Positions 43,868-51,929 of a DNA stretch of 64,000 bases are shown piece by piece. The notes beneath the pieces were generated by a model. The model saw only the letters and a list, made by a program, of their open reading frames with translations. It had not been told where the DNA came from and did no database searches. The first letter of the stretch is position 1. Each line of letters starts with the position of its first letter. This stretch comes from an uncultured Acetobacteraceae bacterium (GTDB lineage Bacteria; Pseudomonadota; Alphaproteobacteria; Acetobacterales; Acetobacteraceae): positions 1-64,000 of the forward strand of contig CAIXEA010000025.1 of NCBI GenBank assembly GCA_903918315.1, given 5' to 3'. The position numbers and the translations under genes are program-made.

Positions 43868-44718
43868 GCCAGAAATTTTTCGGTCCAGCTTTTGAAGGTA
43901 CCCTCCCGCGTCACGCGGGCCATGGTCTCGGCGGAGGCGACACCTTTCAGCTCGGACGGTTTCACGCCTTCGCGCAGGGCCTTCAGCGTTTCATAGGTTG
44001 CCTGCACGGCGGCGGAGAATGGCTGGTGGCCTTGCAGCGCGACGCGCACGCCCATCGTGCCAAGATAGGCCTTGTCGCCCGCCATGGTGCCGCCGCCGAG
44101 CATCATGGGGATGCGGATTTCAGCATGCAGCGCCTCCAGCAGGTCCTTGGTGACGCCGCCGGCGAAGAACAGGGCGTCCACGCCCTCCGCCTGATAGGCT
44201 TTGGCGCGCTTCAGGGCTTCGTCCGGTCCTTCGATCGCGGCGGCGCTGGTGCGGCCGATGATGACCAGGGACTTGTCCTCCCGCGCGGCCAAGGCAGCCC
44301 GCATCTTGCCGATCCCTTCATCGAGGGAAACCAGAGTCGGGGATTTTTCACCGAACTGGCGCGGCAGCAGCGTGTCCTCGATCATGATGCCGGCGACCCC
44401 GGCTGTTTCCAGCTCCTGAATCGTGCGCATCACATTCAATGCATTGCCGTAACCATGATCGGCGTCCACCATCAGCGGCAGCTTGCCGGCGCGGTTGATG
44501 CGATAGGCCTGCTGCGCGAACTCCGTCAGCGTCAGCAGAATCAGGTCGGGATTGCCGAGCACGGAGAAGGACCCGATGGAACCGGCGAACATGCCGATTT
44601 CGAATCCCAGCTCCTCGGCGATGCGGGCTGAGATGGCGTCGAAGACGGAGCCAGGATGCAGGCACTCGGTCCCGCCAATGGCAGCCCGGTAACGTTCGCG
44701 GCGATCGGTCCAATGCAT
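43864..44718 (-). CDS. Isocitrate lyase/PEP mutase-family enzyme (oxaloacetate decarboxylase-like)
   Basis: 284 residues from the ATG at 44718, with RBS GGGGGAG. LHPGSVFDAISARIAEELGFEIGMFAGS opens the barrel. VDADHGYGNALNVMRTIQELE has the Mg-binding acidic residues, and GIMIEDTLLPRQFG and VIIGRTSA follow. The Lys-Lys-Cys-Gly-His signature of true isocitrate lyase is absent. That puts it with oxaloacetate decarboxylase, methylisocitrate-like and carboxyvinyl enzymes that act on C4-C5 acids. It precedes, and probably is translationally coupled to, the GH42-like gene. Confidence 0.85.
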   Translation of the reverse strand: MHWTDRRERYRAAIGGTECLHPGSVFDAISARIAEELGFEIGMFAGSIGSFSVLGNPDLILLTLTEFAQQAYRINRAGKLPLMVDADHGYGNALNVMRTIQELETAGVAGIMIEDTLLPRQFGEKSPTLVSLDEGIGKMRAALAAREDKSLVIIGRTSAAAIEGPDEALKRAKAYQAEGVDALFFAGGVTKDLLEALHAEIRIPMMLGGGTMAGDKAYLGTMGVRVALQGHQPFSAAVQATYETLKALREGVKPSELKGVASAETMARVTREGTFKSWTEKFLA

Positions 44719-44821
44719 GGTTGTTCTCCCCCTGGGTGTTGTTCGGTCCGACGGTAATGGGGTTGGCCGGTTGGGGGAAGGGCGTGGTAGAATCGGGGCA
44801 AAGCGAAAACGGGAGTCCAAC

Positions 44822-45745
44822 ATGAAGATCGCGATTATCGGCACCGGCGGCGTGGGCGGCGCCTTTGGGGCGGCTTTGGCGCAGGCCGGTGGCGACGTCA
44901 CCTTCGTCGCGCGCGGCGCGCATCTGGCGGCGATGCGGGAAAACGGCCTGCTGGTCGAAGGCGGGCGCGGCACCACCCTGATCAAGCCGGTGCAGGCGAC
45001 CGACGATCCCGCCAGCATCGGCGTGGTGGATGTGGTGTTCTTCTGCGTAAAACTGTGGGACGTCGAAACCGCGGGCGAGCAGATCAAGCCGCTGGTCGGG
45101 CCGAATACGGCGGTGATTCCGCTGCAAAACGGCATCGACGCGGCCGAACGGCTGATCCCCATCCTCGGCGCCCATGCGCTGATGGGCGGCACCGTCGGCA
45201 TCAGCGCTACCATCGGCAGCCCCGGCGTCATCAAGCAGGTCGGCACCATGATGATGATGTCGTTTGGGGAGCTCGATGGACGGCCGAGTCCACGCGGGGA
45301 GGCGTTGCTGGCGCTGGCGCAAAAGGCCGGGTTCCAGGTCACGCTGACGAACACCATCGAAACCTCGATCTGGATCAAATTCATCATGCTGACCGGCGTC
45401 AGCGGCGTGACCGCTCTGACCCGGCTGCCGCTCGGCAAGCTGCGCGACGATCCCGATGTCTTCGCCCTGTTCGGCGCGGTGATGCGGGAGACGGAGGCCG
45501 TCGGACGCGCCCGCGGTGTCGCGCTGCCCGATGATGTCGTGGATAAGCATCTGGCGGGGTTGATGACCTCCCCACCCACGGTCATGGCCTCGATGGCGCA
45601 TGATCTACTGCGCGGCAACCGGATCGAGCTGCCATGGCTGGCTGGCAAGATCGTCGCGCTGGGCAAAGAACTGGGCGTGCCGACGCCAGCCAACGGCTTC
45701 ATCTACGCGGCGCTGAAGCCCTACGCGAACGGAACGCCGGGCTGA
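44822..45745 (+). CDS. 2-dehydropantoate 2-reductase family protein
   Basis: 307 residues from the ATG at 44822, preceding the Rossmann segment MKIAIIGTGGVGGAFGAALAQAG. VDVVFFCVKLWDVETA, IPLQNGIDAAERL and SIWIKFIMLTGVSGVTALTR (with the catalytic Lys) are ApbA/PanE features. TPANGFIYAALKP closes it. True PanE makes pantoate for CoA. Several related ORFs have other 2-keto acid substrates, so the name panE is left off. The next gene starts 4 nt after the stop. Confidence 0.88.
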   Translation: MKIAIIGTGGVGGAFGAALAQAGGDVTFVARGAHLAAMRENGLLVEGGRGTTLIKPVQATDDPASIGVVDVVFFCVKLWDVETAGEQIKPLVGPNTAVIPLQNGIDAAERLIPILGAHALMGGTVGISATIGSPGVIKQVGTMMMMSFGELDGRPSPRGEALLALAQKAGFQVTLTNTIETSIWIKFIMLTGVSGVTALTRLPLGKLRDDPDVFALFGAVMRETEAVGRARGVALPDDVVDKHLAGLMTSPPTVMASMAHDLLRGNRIELPWLAGKIVALGKELGVPTPANGFIYAALKPYANGTPG

Positions 45746-45749
45746 CGGC

Positions 45750-46613
45750 GTGCTGACCCTCCGCGCGGGGCGTTCGTCGCTGGTGCTGGCGCCTGAAGCC
45801 GGCGGAGCGGTGCTTGGCTGGTCGCTGGGGGCGACACCGCTATTGCGCAAAACCGATGCAGGCGCCGTGATGCGGCAGGAGGCGCGAGGCATGGCATGCT
45901 TCCCGCTGGTGCCATACGCCAATCGAATCGCCGCGGCCTGTTTCCGCTGGGGCGGGCAGAGGCATCCGTTGCAGCGCAATTTCGGCGATCATCCCCATAG
46001 TCTCCACGGGGTCGGCTGGCGGCGGGCCTGGACCGTCAGGGCCGCGCATGAAAACGCGGCGATCCTGACTTTGACTCATGACGAGCCAGGGGCGGATTGG
46101 CCTTTCGCTTTTGAGGCGGAGCAGCATTTTATGCTGGATCGTGATCGCCTGCGGATCGCACTGCGGGTGGTCAACCGCCATTCGGGACCAGCCCCGGTTG
46201 GGCTGGGCTGGCACCCGTTCTTCCCACGGACGGCCAAAGCGTCGCTGCGTTTCCGTGCCGCGTCGGTGTGGCGCACCGATGCCACGGCCTTGGCGGTGGA
46301 GCAGGGGCCCATTCCCCCTGGCTGGGATCATGCCGGCGGTCAGCCGGTTGGCACGCGTGCTTTGGACCACTGCTTCAGCGATTGGGACGGCACAGCGATG
46401 CTCAATCTCGGCGCGCTTCGTCTGCACCTTCAGGCCGATGCGATTTTCAGCCACCTGCAGGTGTTCACCCCGCCCGGGCAAAGCTTCTTTTGCGTCGAAC
46501 CCGTCACGCACCGCCCCGATGCGATCAATGATCCAACCGGTTCGGGCATGCGGTCGCTGCAACCCGGGGAGGCCTTGGAAGGGACGATGTCCATGCAGAT
46601 TGCGGAAGCTTAA
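45750..46613 (+). CDS. Aldose 1-epimerase family protein
   Basis: 287 residues from a GTG, 4 nt after the ketopantoate reductase stop. SLVLAPEAGGAVLGWSLGATPLLR starts the galactose mutarotase fold. CFPLVPYANRI, FGDHPHSLHGVGWRRAW, PAPVGLGWHPFFPR (catalytic His region) and the late QVFTPPGQSFFCVEPVTH with a Glu are typical. It interconverts alpha and beta hexose anomers. Co-location with the GH42-like hydrolase on the opposite side may reflect galactoside use, but they do not share an operon. Confidence 0.9.
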   Translation: MLTLRAGRSSLVLAPEAGGAVLGWSLGATPLLRKTDAGAVMRQEARGMACFPLVPYANRIAAACFRWGGQRHPLQRNFGDHPHSLHGVGWRRAWTVRAAHENAAILTLTHDEPGADWPFAFEAEQHFMLDRDRLRIALRVVNRHSGPAPVGLGWHPFFPRTAKASLRFRAASVWRTDATALAVEQGPIPPGWDHAGGQPVGTRALDHCFSDWDGTAMLNLGALRLHLQADAIFSHLQVFTPPGQSFFCVEPVTHRPDAINDPTGSGMRSLQPGEALEGTMSMQIAEA

Positions 46614-46661
46614 CGCGGTACCGCTTTGCGATTGCCGCGCGCGATCCCATAATGCTTTGAC

Positions 46662-47315
46662 GTGACATTCCTGGAGGGCGCGCTGTTCACCTTGATCTGG
46701 TCCTGGATCGACGCCATCGTTGGTCTGGTCGCACTGAACCCGACGTGGGCGCTGGCTGTCGCCTTCGCTGCCGCGATCATTGAGGCGGTGGCGGTGCTTG
46801 GCATCCTGGTGCCTGGGACGCCGATTCTGATGGCGGTCACGGGGGCGGCAGCATTGGCCGGGCAGAGCATGGGGCCGTTTCTGGTGCTGGCGATCACCGG
46901 AGCGGTCATCGGCGACTTCGTCTCGTTCTGGTTTGGCAGCCGCTACAAGGAGCGCCTGCGGCAGATGTGGCCGTTTTCCCGCCGCCCGCATCTGATGGCG
47001 CAGGCGGATCAGTTTTTTGACCGTTATGGGACCATTAGCGTCGCCTTGTGCCGCTTCGTCCCCGTGCTGCGGTCCACTGTCCCGCTGGTCGCCGGAATGG
47101 CGGGGATGCGGCGATGGCGCTTCGTGACGGCCAACGTCGCCTCCGCTTTCGTCTGGGCGCCGGCGCATGTGTATCCGGCCGCGCTCGCGGGCCTGTCGCT
47201 GGAAGCGTTACGCGCCGGCGATTGGCTGACGATGACCCTTTGGGGCGGTATGGTGTTCCTGTGCTGCGGCGGGGTCTGGCTGCTGCACCGTGCGGTCGGG
47301 GTGCGCGCCCGATGA
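46662..47315 (+). CDS. DedA family membrane protein
   Basis: 217 residues from a GTG at 46662. Several hydrophobic helices, with PGTPILMAVTGAAALAGQSMGPFLVLAITGAVIGDFVSFWFGSRYKER in pieces, the basic residues of FDRYGTISVALCRFVPVLRSTVPLVAGMAGMRRWRF, and a final LWGGMVFLCCGGVWLL. The R-x3-P and G-M-x-R pattern places it in DedA (SNARE-associated/VTT), whose members flip lipids or C55 carriers. An SDR gene begins at the stop as ATGA. Confidence 0.9.
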   Translation: MTFLEGALFTLIWSWIDAIVGLVALNPTWALAVAFAAAIIEAVAVLGILVPGTPILMAVTGAAALAGQSMGPFLVLAITGAVIGDFVSFWFGSRYKERLRQMWPFSRRPHLMAQADQFFDRYGTISVALCRFVPVLRSTVPLVAGMAGMRRWRFVTANVASAFVWAPAHVYPAALAGLSLEALRAGDWLTMTLWGGMVFLCCGGVWLLHRAVGVRAR

Positions 47316-48040
47316 CCGGCGGATCTGTCGTTGTCGTCGGCGCGGGCGATTTTATCGGGGCCGCTATCGCCCGGCGTTTCGCGCGGGAGGGCTACACCGT
47401 CTTCTGCGGCCGCCGCAATGGCGACAAGCTGGCGCCGCTGATCGCGGAGATCACGGCGGTCGGCGGTGTTTGCCGGGGCCGATCGCTGGACGCCCGCAAC
47501 GAAGACGATATCGCCGCTTTCATGCGGGAGGCGGAGGAAGTGGCCCCTCTGGAAGCCGCCATTTTCAATGTCGGCGCCAACGTGAATTTCCCCCTTTTGG
47601 ACACGACCGAGCGGGTCTTCCGCAAGGTATGGGAGCTGGCGTGTTTCGCGGGATTCCTCACCGGCCGAGAAGCGGCACGGCATATGGTGCCTCGGGGCAA
47701 GGGCTCGATCTTCTTCACGGGCGCGACAGCCAGCATGCGCGGCGGCAACGGTTACGCGGCCTTCGCCAGTGCCAAGTTCGGCCTGCGCGCCGTCGCCCAG
47801 AGCATGGCGCGTGAATTGGGGCCGAAGAATATTCATGTCGCGCATCTCGTCATCGACGCCGGCGTCGACACCGCCTGGGTGCGTGCGCGAATTGAAGCGC
47901 GCGGCGCCACCAGCCGGCTTGAACCCGATCGTCTGGTCAATCCCGACACGATCGCGGAGGCGTATTGGCGGCTGCATCAGCAGCCTCGCGACGGCTGGAC
48001 TCATGAACTGGATCTGCGGCCGTTCAGCGAAACCTGGTGA
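47312..48040 (+). CDS. SDR-family protein with Phe at the catalytic Tyr position
   Basis: 242 residues, start overlapping the DedA stop as ATGA. Cofactor motif VVVVGAGDFIGAAIARRF and NVGANVNFPLLD fit the SDR fold. The active-site motif reads F-A-S-A-K (in GYAAFASAKFGLRAVAQ) instead of Y-x3-K, so the Tyr is Phe. FTGATASMRGG holds the Ser/Thr position. Similar FASAK sequences occur in a subset of SDR proteins, some of unknown activity. It could be a non-catalytic or altered enzyme. Confidence 0.82.
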   Translation: MTGGSVVVVGAGDFIGAAIARRFAREGYTVFCGRRNGDKLAPLIAEITAVGGVCRGRSLDARNEDDIAAFMREAEEVAPLEAAIFNVGANVNFPLLDTTERVFRKVWELACFAGFLTGREAARHMVPRGKGSIFFTGATASMRGGNGYAAFASAKFGLRAVAQSMARELGPKNIHVAHLVIDAGVDTAWVRARIEARGATSRLEPDRLVNPDTIAEAYWRLHQQPRDGWTHELDLRPFSETW

Positions 48041-48057
48041 CGGCGCGGGGCCGTCAC
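48037..48057. terminator. Hairpin containing both convergent stop codons
   Basis: GTGACGGC (48037-48044) pairs perfectly with GCCGTCAC (48050-48057) around a 5-nt loop. The plus-strand stop (48038-48040) and the minus-strand stop (48054-48056) are both inside the stem. No U-tract follows. It may end transcripts from both sides or protect 3' ends. Confidence 0.5.
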
Positions 48058-48905
48058 ATGTTCGAGAAGCCTGACCCGTGTGATGTCACCCCGCGGCCTG
48101 TTCCTGTCTCGATCCAGCCGAGCTCCTTCAGGATCTGCTGGCTGTAGGTTACGCGCCCGTTGACCGCGGCGGCGCCCGCGGTTGCCAGCAACAGTACCGC
48201 ACGGGCCATCATCGACGGCGGTTCCGAAACCGGATCGTTCAGGCCGGTCACCAGCTTGTGGTGCACGGTTCCGGGGGTTGCGACCAGTTGGGATGGCGAA
48301 ACGGCTGCGACGGTGATTCCTCCATGCTGGGCCACTTCCTGGGCGAGGCCCTGGGTGAAGCGTTCCAGTGCCGCCTTGGTTGCGCCGTACATCGTGTTGC
48401 CGCGGATCGACAGGTCCTCGTAAGGTCCGCGTCCAGGACCCACGCCGGCGCCGGAGCTGATATTGACGATCGCACCGGATTTCCGGGGGATCATGTCCCT
48501 CAATACCTCATTCGAGAGCATGAAGGGCCCTTGCACATTCACCGCGAAACACCGCGCCCATCGATTTGCTGCCAGATCAGCTGTCGGCAGATAATACGAT
48601 AGCGCCGCATTGTTCACGAGAATATCGACCGGGCCGTAGGCCGAACGGGCGGTTTCGATCAGTGCGATGCAATCCGCCTCATGTGAGACGTCAGCGGCGA
48701 CCGCCAGGGCGGTGCCGCCTTTCGCCTGGATCTCGGCCACGGTGCGGGCCAGCGATCCTTCGAGGAAGCGATGGTCGCCCTCGTTCAAAGTCCTTGCCGC
48801 GCAAACCACTCGTGCCCCCTCGGAGGCGAACAGTTCGGCGATCACCTGACCAATGCCGCGACTGGCGCCGGTGACGATGGCAACTTTGCCCGAGAGCTGA
48901 CCCAT
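48054..48905 (-). CDS. SDR-family oxidoreductase
   Basis: 283 residues. TGASRGIGQVIAELFASEG binds NAD(P), NNAALSYYLPTADL follows, SGAIVNISSGAGVG carries the Ser, and MYGATKAALERFTQGLAQE the Tyr-Lys pair. The C-terminus has an extra 20-residue tail (TGTGRGVTSHGSGFSNM). The start ATG follows directly after the stop of the fumarylacetoacetase-type gene (TAAATG). They probably work in one pathway, the SDR reducing or oxidising a keto or hydroxy intermediate. Confidence 0.9.
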   Translation of the reverse strand: MGQLSGKVAIVTGASRGIGQVIAELFASEGARVVCAARTLNEGDHRFLEGSLARTVAEIQAKGGTALAVAADVSHEADCIALIETARSAYGPVDILVNNAALSYYLPTADLAANRWARCFAVNVQGPFMLSNEVLRDMIPRKSGAIVNISSGAGVGPGRGPYEDLSIRGNTMYGATKAALERFTQGLAQEVAQHGGITVAAVSPSQLVATPGTVHHKLVTGLNDPVSEPPSMMARAVLLLATAGAAAVNGRVTYSQQILKELGWIETGTGRGVTSHGSGFSNM

Positions 48906-49691
48906 TTACATCCCTTCACGTACAAATCTGTTACGCAGTACCCCCAATCCCGTCAGTTCGACCTCAACCACGTCGCCATGCACCAGATCGGGGGAGGTGC
49001 CGTCCGTGCCCATCCAGATCACGTCACCAGGATAGAGCGTCAGATATTTCGTCATCGCCGCGATGTAGTGGGCGATACCGAAGATCATATCGTTGGTTTT
49101 GAAACGTAAATCCTCCTTGCCGTTTACCCGGATCACGGTTTCCATCGCGTCCAGGTCAACCTCGGTCTCAATGAACGGGCCCATCGGCTTGAACGTGTCG
49201 GTGTTCTTGCCGCGCCAGAAGGTGCGGTCGCCACGTTGCCAGGTGCGCTCACTGACGTCGTTGCCAATGGTGTAGCCGAAGACGCAGTCGAAGGCGTTGT
49301 CTTCGGTCAAATGTTTGGCTTTTTTACCGATAATGACGACCAGCTCACCCTCGTAGTTCATCTTGGGCGGGGCGTCGGCCGGGATCACCACGTCTTCGCC
49401 ATCGGCGATCAGGGCGTTGTTGGCGCGGTAGCCGATATCGGCCTTCTCGGGGAACACCGGCTCGACGCCGCGCTTATGCGCCATTTCGCGGATATGCGCG
49501 GCGTAGTTGATACCGGCGGCATAAAAGGTCCGGGGGATGACCGGGATTTCGATTTTGACGGCGGCCAGTTTGTGCGTGGCCCCCGTGGGGGTCGCATCGC
49601 CCCAGGGCTCGCCCGCGATTTCGGTCACGGTGTCGCCGGCGACCGAGCCGTAGGCGGTTTTGTTGTTCGCAGTGAAACGGATCCAACGCAT
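48906..49691 (-). CDS. Fumarylacetoacetate hydrolase family protein
   Basis: 261 residues from the ATG at 49691. It starts MRWIRFTANNKTAYGSVAGD. YAAHIREMAHKR, PPKMNYEGELVVIIGKKAKHL (with the metal-ligand Glu residues), GNDVSERTWQRGDRTFWRGKNTDTFKPMGPFI and VIWMGTDGTSPDLVHGD follow the FAH fold. These enzymes cleave C-C bonds of acylpyruvates or hydrate/decarboxylate 2-oxo-hex-diene-dioates in aromatic meta-cleavage. It precedes the SDR and follows the TauD gene on the same strand. Confidence 0.9.
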   Translation of the reverse strand: MRWIRFTANNKTAYGSVAGDTVTEIAGEPWGDATPTGATHKLAAVKIEIPVIPRTFYAAGINYAAHIREMAHKRGVEPVFPEKADIGYRANNALIADGEDVVIPADAPPKMNYEGELVVIIGKKAKHLTEDNAFDCVFGYTIGNDVSERTWQRGDRTFWRGKNTDTFKPMGPFIETEVDLDAMETVIRVNGKEDLRFKTNDMIFGIAHYIAAMTKYLTLYPGDVIWMGTDGTSPDLVHGDVVEVELTGLGVLRNRFVREGM

Positions 49692-49707
49692 GGGAGAGTG
49701 CCTTTCC

Positions 49708-49759
49708 AATGCCGCCATGACGGCGGCGGGTCGAATGCCGCCACGATGGCGGCGGGGTC
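49708..49759. repeat. 26-bp direct repeat with GCCGCC/GGCGGC dyads
   Basis: Two units, AATGCCGCCATGACGGCGGC plus 6 nt at 49708-49733 and AATGCCGCCACGATGGCGGC plus 6 nt at 49734-49759. A third start (ATGCCGC) follows in the TauD gene's 3' end. Each unit can form a GCCGCC/GGCGGC hairpin. They lie between two minus-strand genes and may act as a processing or pausing signal. Confidence 0.75.
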
Positions 49760-50680
49760 TTATGCCGCTTGCAGGGCGGCTTCGCGCGCGGGGCGCGGGA
49801 AGTCGGGATCGAAGACTTTGGTCGCCATCACCTGGCAGCGCCGCATCAGGCGGAGCTCGTTCGGTCCGTAATCGGCGATGGCGCGGTGGATGGTGCTGAG
49901 GTGATCCCAGATCAGCAGATCGCGCTCATTCCACTCATGGGTGTAGCGGAACCGCATCTCCAGTTGATGCGCGAACAGGTGGTCCAGCAGCGCATCGCTT
50001 TCCGCCTGCGGCAGTTCGTTGATGCGGGTGGCATAGCCGGGATTGGCGTACAGCGCTTTGCGGCCGCTGATCGGGTGGGTGAGGATCAGCTTATGGACCA
50101 CCGGCGGGCGGCGCTTGCGCTGTTCCGGCGTCATGGGCGGGCGGCCGGAGGCGCGATCCCGCCGCATATGCTCCCAGAATTTCTCGAAATCATGAGTCGC
50201 GGTCAGCCCTTCGAGCCGGGCTTTCATGTCGTCCGCCAACGCGTCATAGGCGGCGTACATATTGGAGAATTCGGTCCCGCCCAGCGCCTTGCCATCCCGG
50301 CGCGGAATGCGGATGCCATAGAGCACATTCACGAAGCCGCGCACGTCGCGATACGACATGTCGGTGTGCCAGTCCTGCCCGGCATCGGGGGAGCCGATAT
50401 AGGCCCCGTTTTCCTTGATGTTTGAGAGCACGCCGACATTGGCGAGCGGGTCGGTGGTCTTGTCCGGGTCTTGCGCCGAGGCGCCCTGAATATCGCCAAA
50501 GCGTAGCGAAAATCTCTGAACATCACCGATGTCGAGGTCCTGTTCCGGAAAGCGCAACACGCCGTGCTCGCCCAGAGCGTTGAGGATGCGGCCGAAATCG
50601 CCCTCGGTCAGCGGTCGCGATAGATCGATGCCGCGTATGGTGGCGCCCAGGATGGCGCCGGTCGGTTCGACGGTCAGCAT
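49760..50680 (-). CDS. TauD/TfdA family 2-oxoglutarate dioxygenase
   Basis: 306 residues, with RBS AAGGGAG. Fe(II) ligands: the H-x-D pair in QDWHTDMSYRD and the distal His in WDHLSTIHRAI. The Arg near DYGPNELRLMRRCQV binds 2-oxoglutarate. LTVEPTGAILGATIRGIDLSRPL is the usual N-terminus. Members hydroxylate taurine, 2,4-D or related acids to release sulfite or phenol. No sulfonate transport genes are nearby, so the substrate could be an aryloxy acid or another carboxylate. FAH and SDR genes follow it. Confidence 0.9.
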   Translation of the reverse strand: MLTVEPTGAILGATIRGIDLSRPLTEGDFGRILNALGEHGVLRFPEQDLDIGDVQRFSLRFGDIQGASAQDPDKTTDPLANVGVLSNIKENGAYIGSPDAGQDWHTDMSYRDVRGFVNVLYGIRIPRRDGKALGGTEFSNMYAAYDALADDMKARLEGLTATHDFEKFWEHMRRDRASGRPPMTPEQRKRRPPVVHKLILTHPISGRKALYANPGYATRINELPQAESDALLDHLFAHQLEMRFRYTHEWNERDLLIWDHLSTIHRAIADYGPNELRLMRRCQVMATKVFDPDFPRPAREAALQAA

Positions 50681-50821
50681 GGCGTTACTCCCTTCTGTTG
50701 GAACGACGATAATCCTGGCACGGGGAATTGGCTACAGACGGGGCAAGGCTATTGGGCCAAGCGCTGGCCGCGGGCGCGGAACCATGCCAAAATCCCCCCA
50801 TCGAAAAACGGCGGAAACCCA

Positions 50822-51877
50822 ATGAGTCTGATCGAGATCGGCGGCATCGACTGCGATATTCATCCCGCGGTCCCCAACCTGAAGGCGCTGTATCCCTATC
50901 TGTCCGACCACTGGCGCGACATCGTCGTCCAGCGTGGGATGCATGAGCTGAACTCCATCGCTTATCCCGCCAATTCGCCTCTGACATCCCGCCCGGACTG
51001 GCGCATTCCCGGCAAACCCGCTGGGTCGGACCTGGAACTCATGCGCCAGCACGCGCTGAACCCGTTCCAGACCTCGATCGCCATCGCCAACTGCCTGTAC
51101 GGCGTGCAGTTGCTGTTCAGTGAGGATATGGGCGCCGGCTTCGCCCGGGCGGTCAATGATTGGATGGCGGCCGAATGGCTGGACAAGGAGCCGCGTTTGC
51201 GCGCCTCCATCGTCGTGCCGGCGCAGAACCCCGAGATGGCGGTCGATGAAATCAACCGAGTCGCGGGTGACAAACGCTTCGTGCAGGTGCTGATGCTGGT
51301 CATGGGCGACATGCCGCTGGGCAAACGCCACTACTGGCCGATCTACGCCGCCGCCGAGAAGCACGGTCTGCCCATCGGCATCCACGCCGGCAGCGCCTAT
51401 CGCCACGCGGTCACGCCGCTCGGCTGGCCGTCATATTATACTGAGGATTACGCCGCCCAGGCCGCCGCCTTCCAGCAGGCGCTCTCGTCGCTGATCTGTG
51501 AGGGCGTGTTCGTCAAATACCCCGATTTGAAGGTCGTGCTGCTGGAATCCGGCTTCACCTGGTTGCCGGCGCATCTGTGGCGGTTAACGAAATTCTGGCG
51601 TGGGCTGCGGATGGAAATCCCCTGGGTCGATCGCTCCCCGGCCGAGATCGTGCGCAACAATGTCCGCCTGACCATCACGCCCTGCGACGCGCCCCCGACG
51701 GAGGACATGTTCCAAAAGCTGATGGAACATATGGATTCGGATGAGCTGTTGCTGTTCTCCACCGACTATCCGCACTGGCAATTCGAGGGGGAGGATGTGC
51801 TGCCGCCTGGGCTGTCACCGACGCTGGTGCGCAAGATGATGATCGATAATCCGCGGGCGACCTATTCGCGGTTGTGA
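50822..51877 (+). CDS. Amidohydrolase-2 family protein (putative decarboxylase/hydrolase)
   Basis: 351 residues. The first metal pair is D-x-H (CDIHPAVPNLK). YLSDHWRDIVVQ, PIGIHAGSAYRHA with His, EGVFVKYPDLKVVLLESGFTWLPAHLWRL and FSTDYPHW with the Asp follow. These match the ACMSD/AH2 branch that uses Asp-x-His. Related to the 53402 gene by order and motifs (NNVRLTITP vs ENLWLTTQP; STDYPHW vs ATDYPHW), so the two are paralogues. A strong hairpin follows. Confidence 0.88.
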   Translation: MSLIEIGGIDCDIHPAVPNLKALYPYLSDHWRDIVVQRGMHELNSIAYPANSPLTSRPDWRIPGKPAGSDLELMRQHALNPFQTSIAIANCLYGVQLLFSEDMGAGFARAVNDWMAAEWLDKEPRLRASIVVPAQNPEMAVDEINRVAGDKRFVQVLMLVMGDMPLGKRHYWPIYAAAEKHGLPIGIHAGSAYRHAVTPLGWPSYYTEDYAAQAAAFQQALSSLICEGVFVKYPDLKVVLLESGFTWLPAHLWRLTKFWRGLRMEIPWVDRSPAEIVRNNVRLTITPCDAPPTEDMFQKLMEHMDSDELLLFSTDYPHWQFEGEDVLPPGLSPTLVRKMMIDNPRATYSRL

Positions 51878-51923
51878 CGGAGCGGATAGCGGCACAGAAC
51901 GCTGTTGCCTTCTATCCGCTCCG
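51878..51923. terminator. Strong hairpin between convergent genes
   Basis: CGGAGCGGATAG (51878-51889) pairs perfectly with CTATCCGCTCCG (51912-51923). The 22-nt loop can form an inner CAG/CTG stem. It begins right after the stop of the plus-strand amidohydrolase and ends 7 nt before the stop of the minus-strand MFS gene, so it can serve both directions. No T-run is present. Confidence 0.65.
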
Positions 51924-51929
51924 GCCGGC

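Noticed and set aside
44719-45702. N-terminal extension of the isocitrate-lyase-type frame across the ketopantoate-reductase region
   Set aside because: Antisense to a clear Rossmann enzyme; the catalytic protein starts at 44718 with a good RBS.
45840-48004. Minus-strand frames of 442 and 326 residues opposite aldose epimerase, DedA and the SDR
   Set aside because: Shadows; they run through three unrelated genes and have no plausible start or domain.
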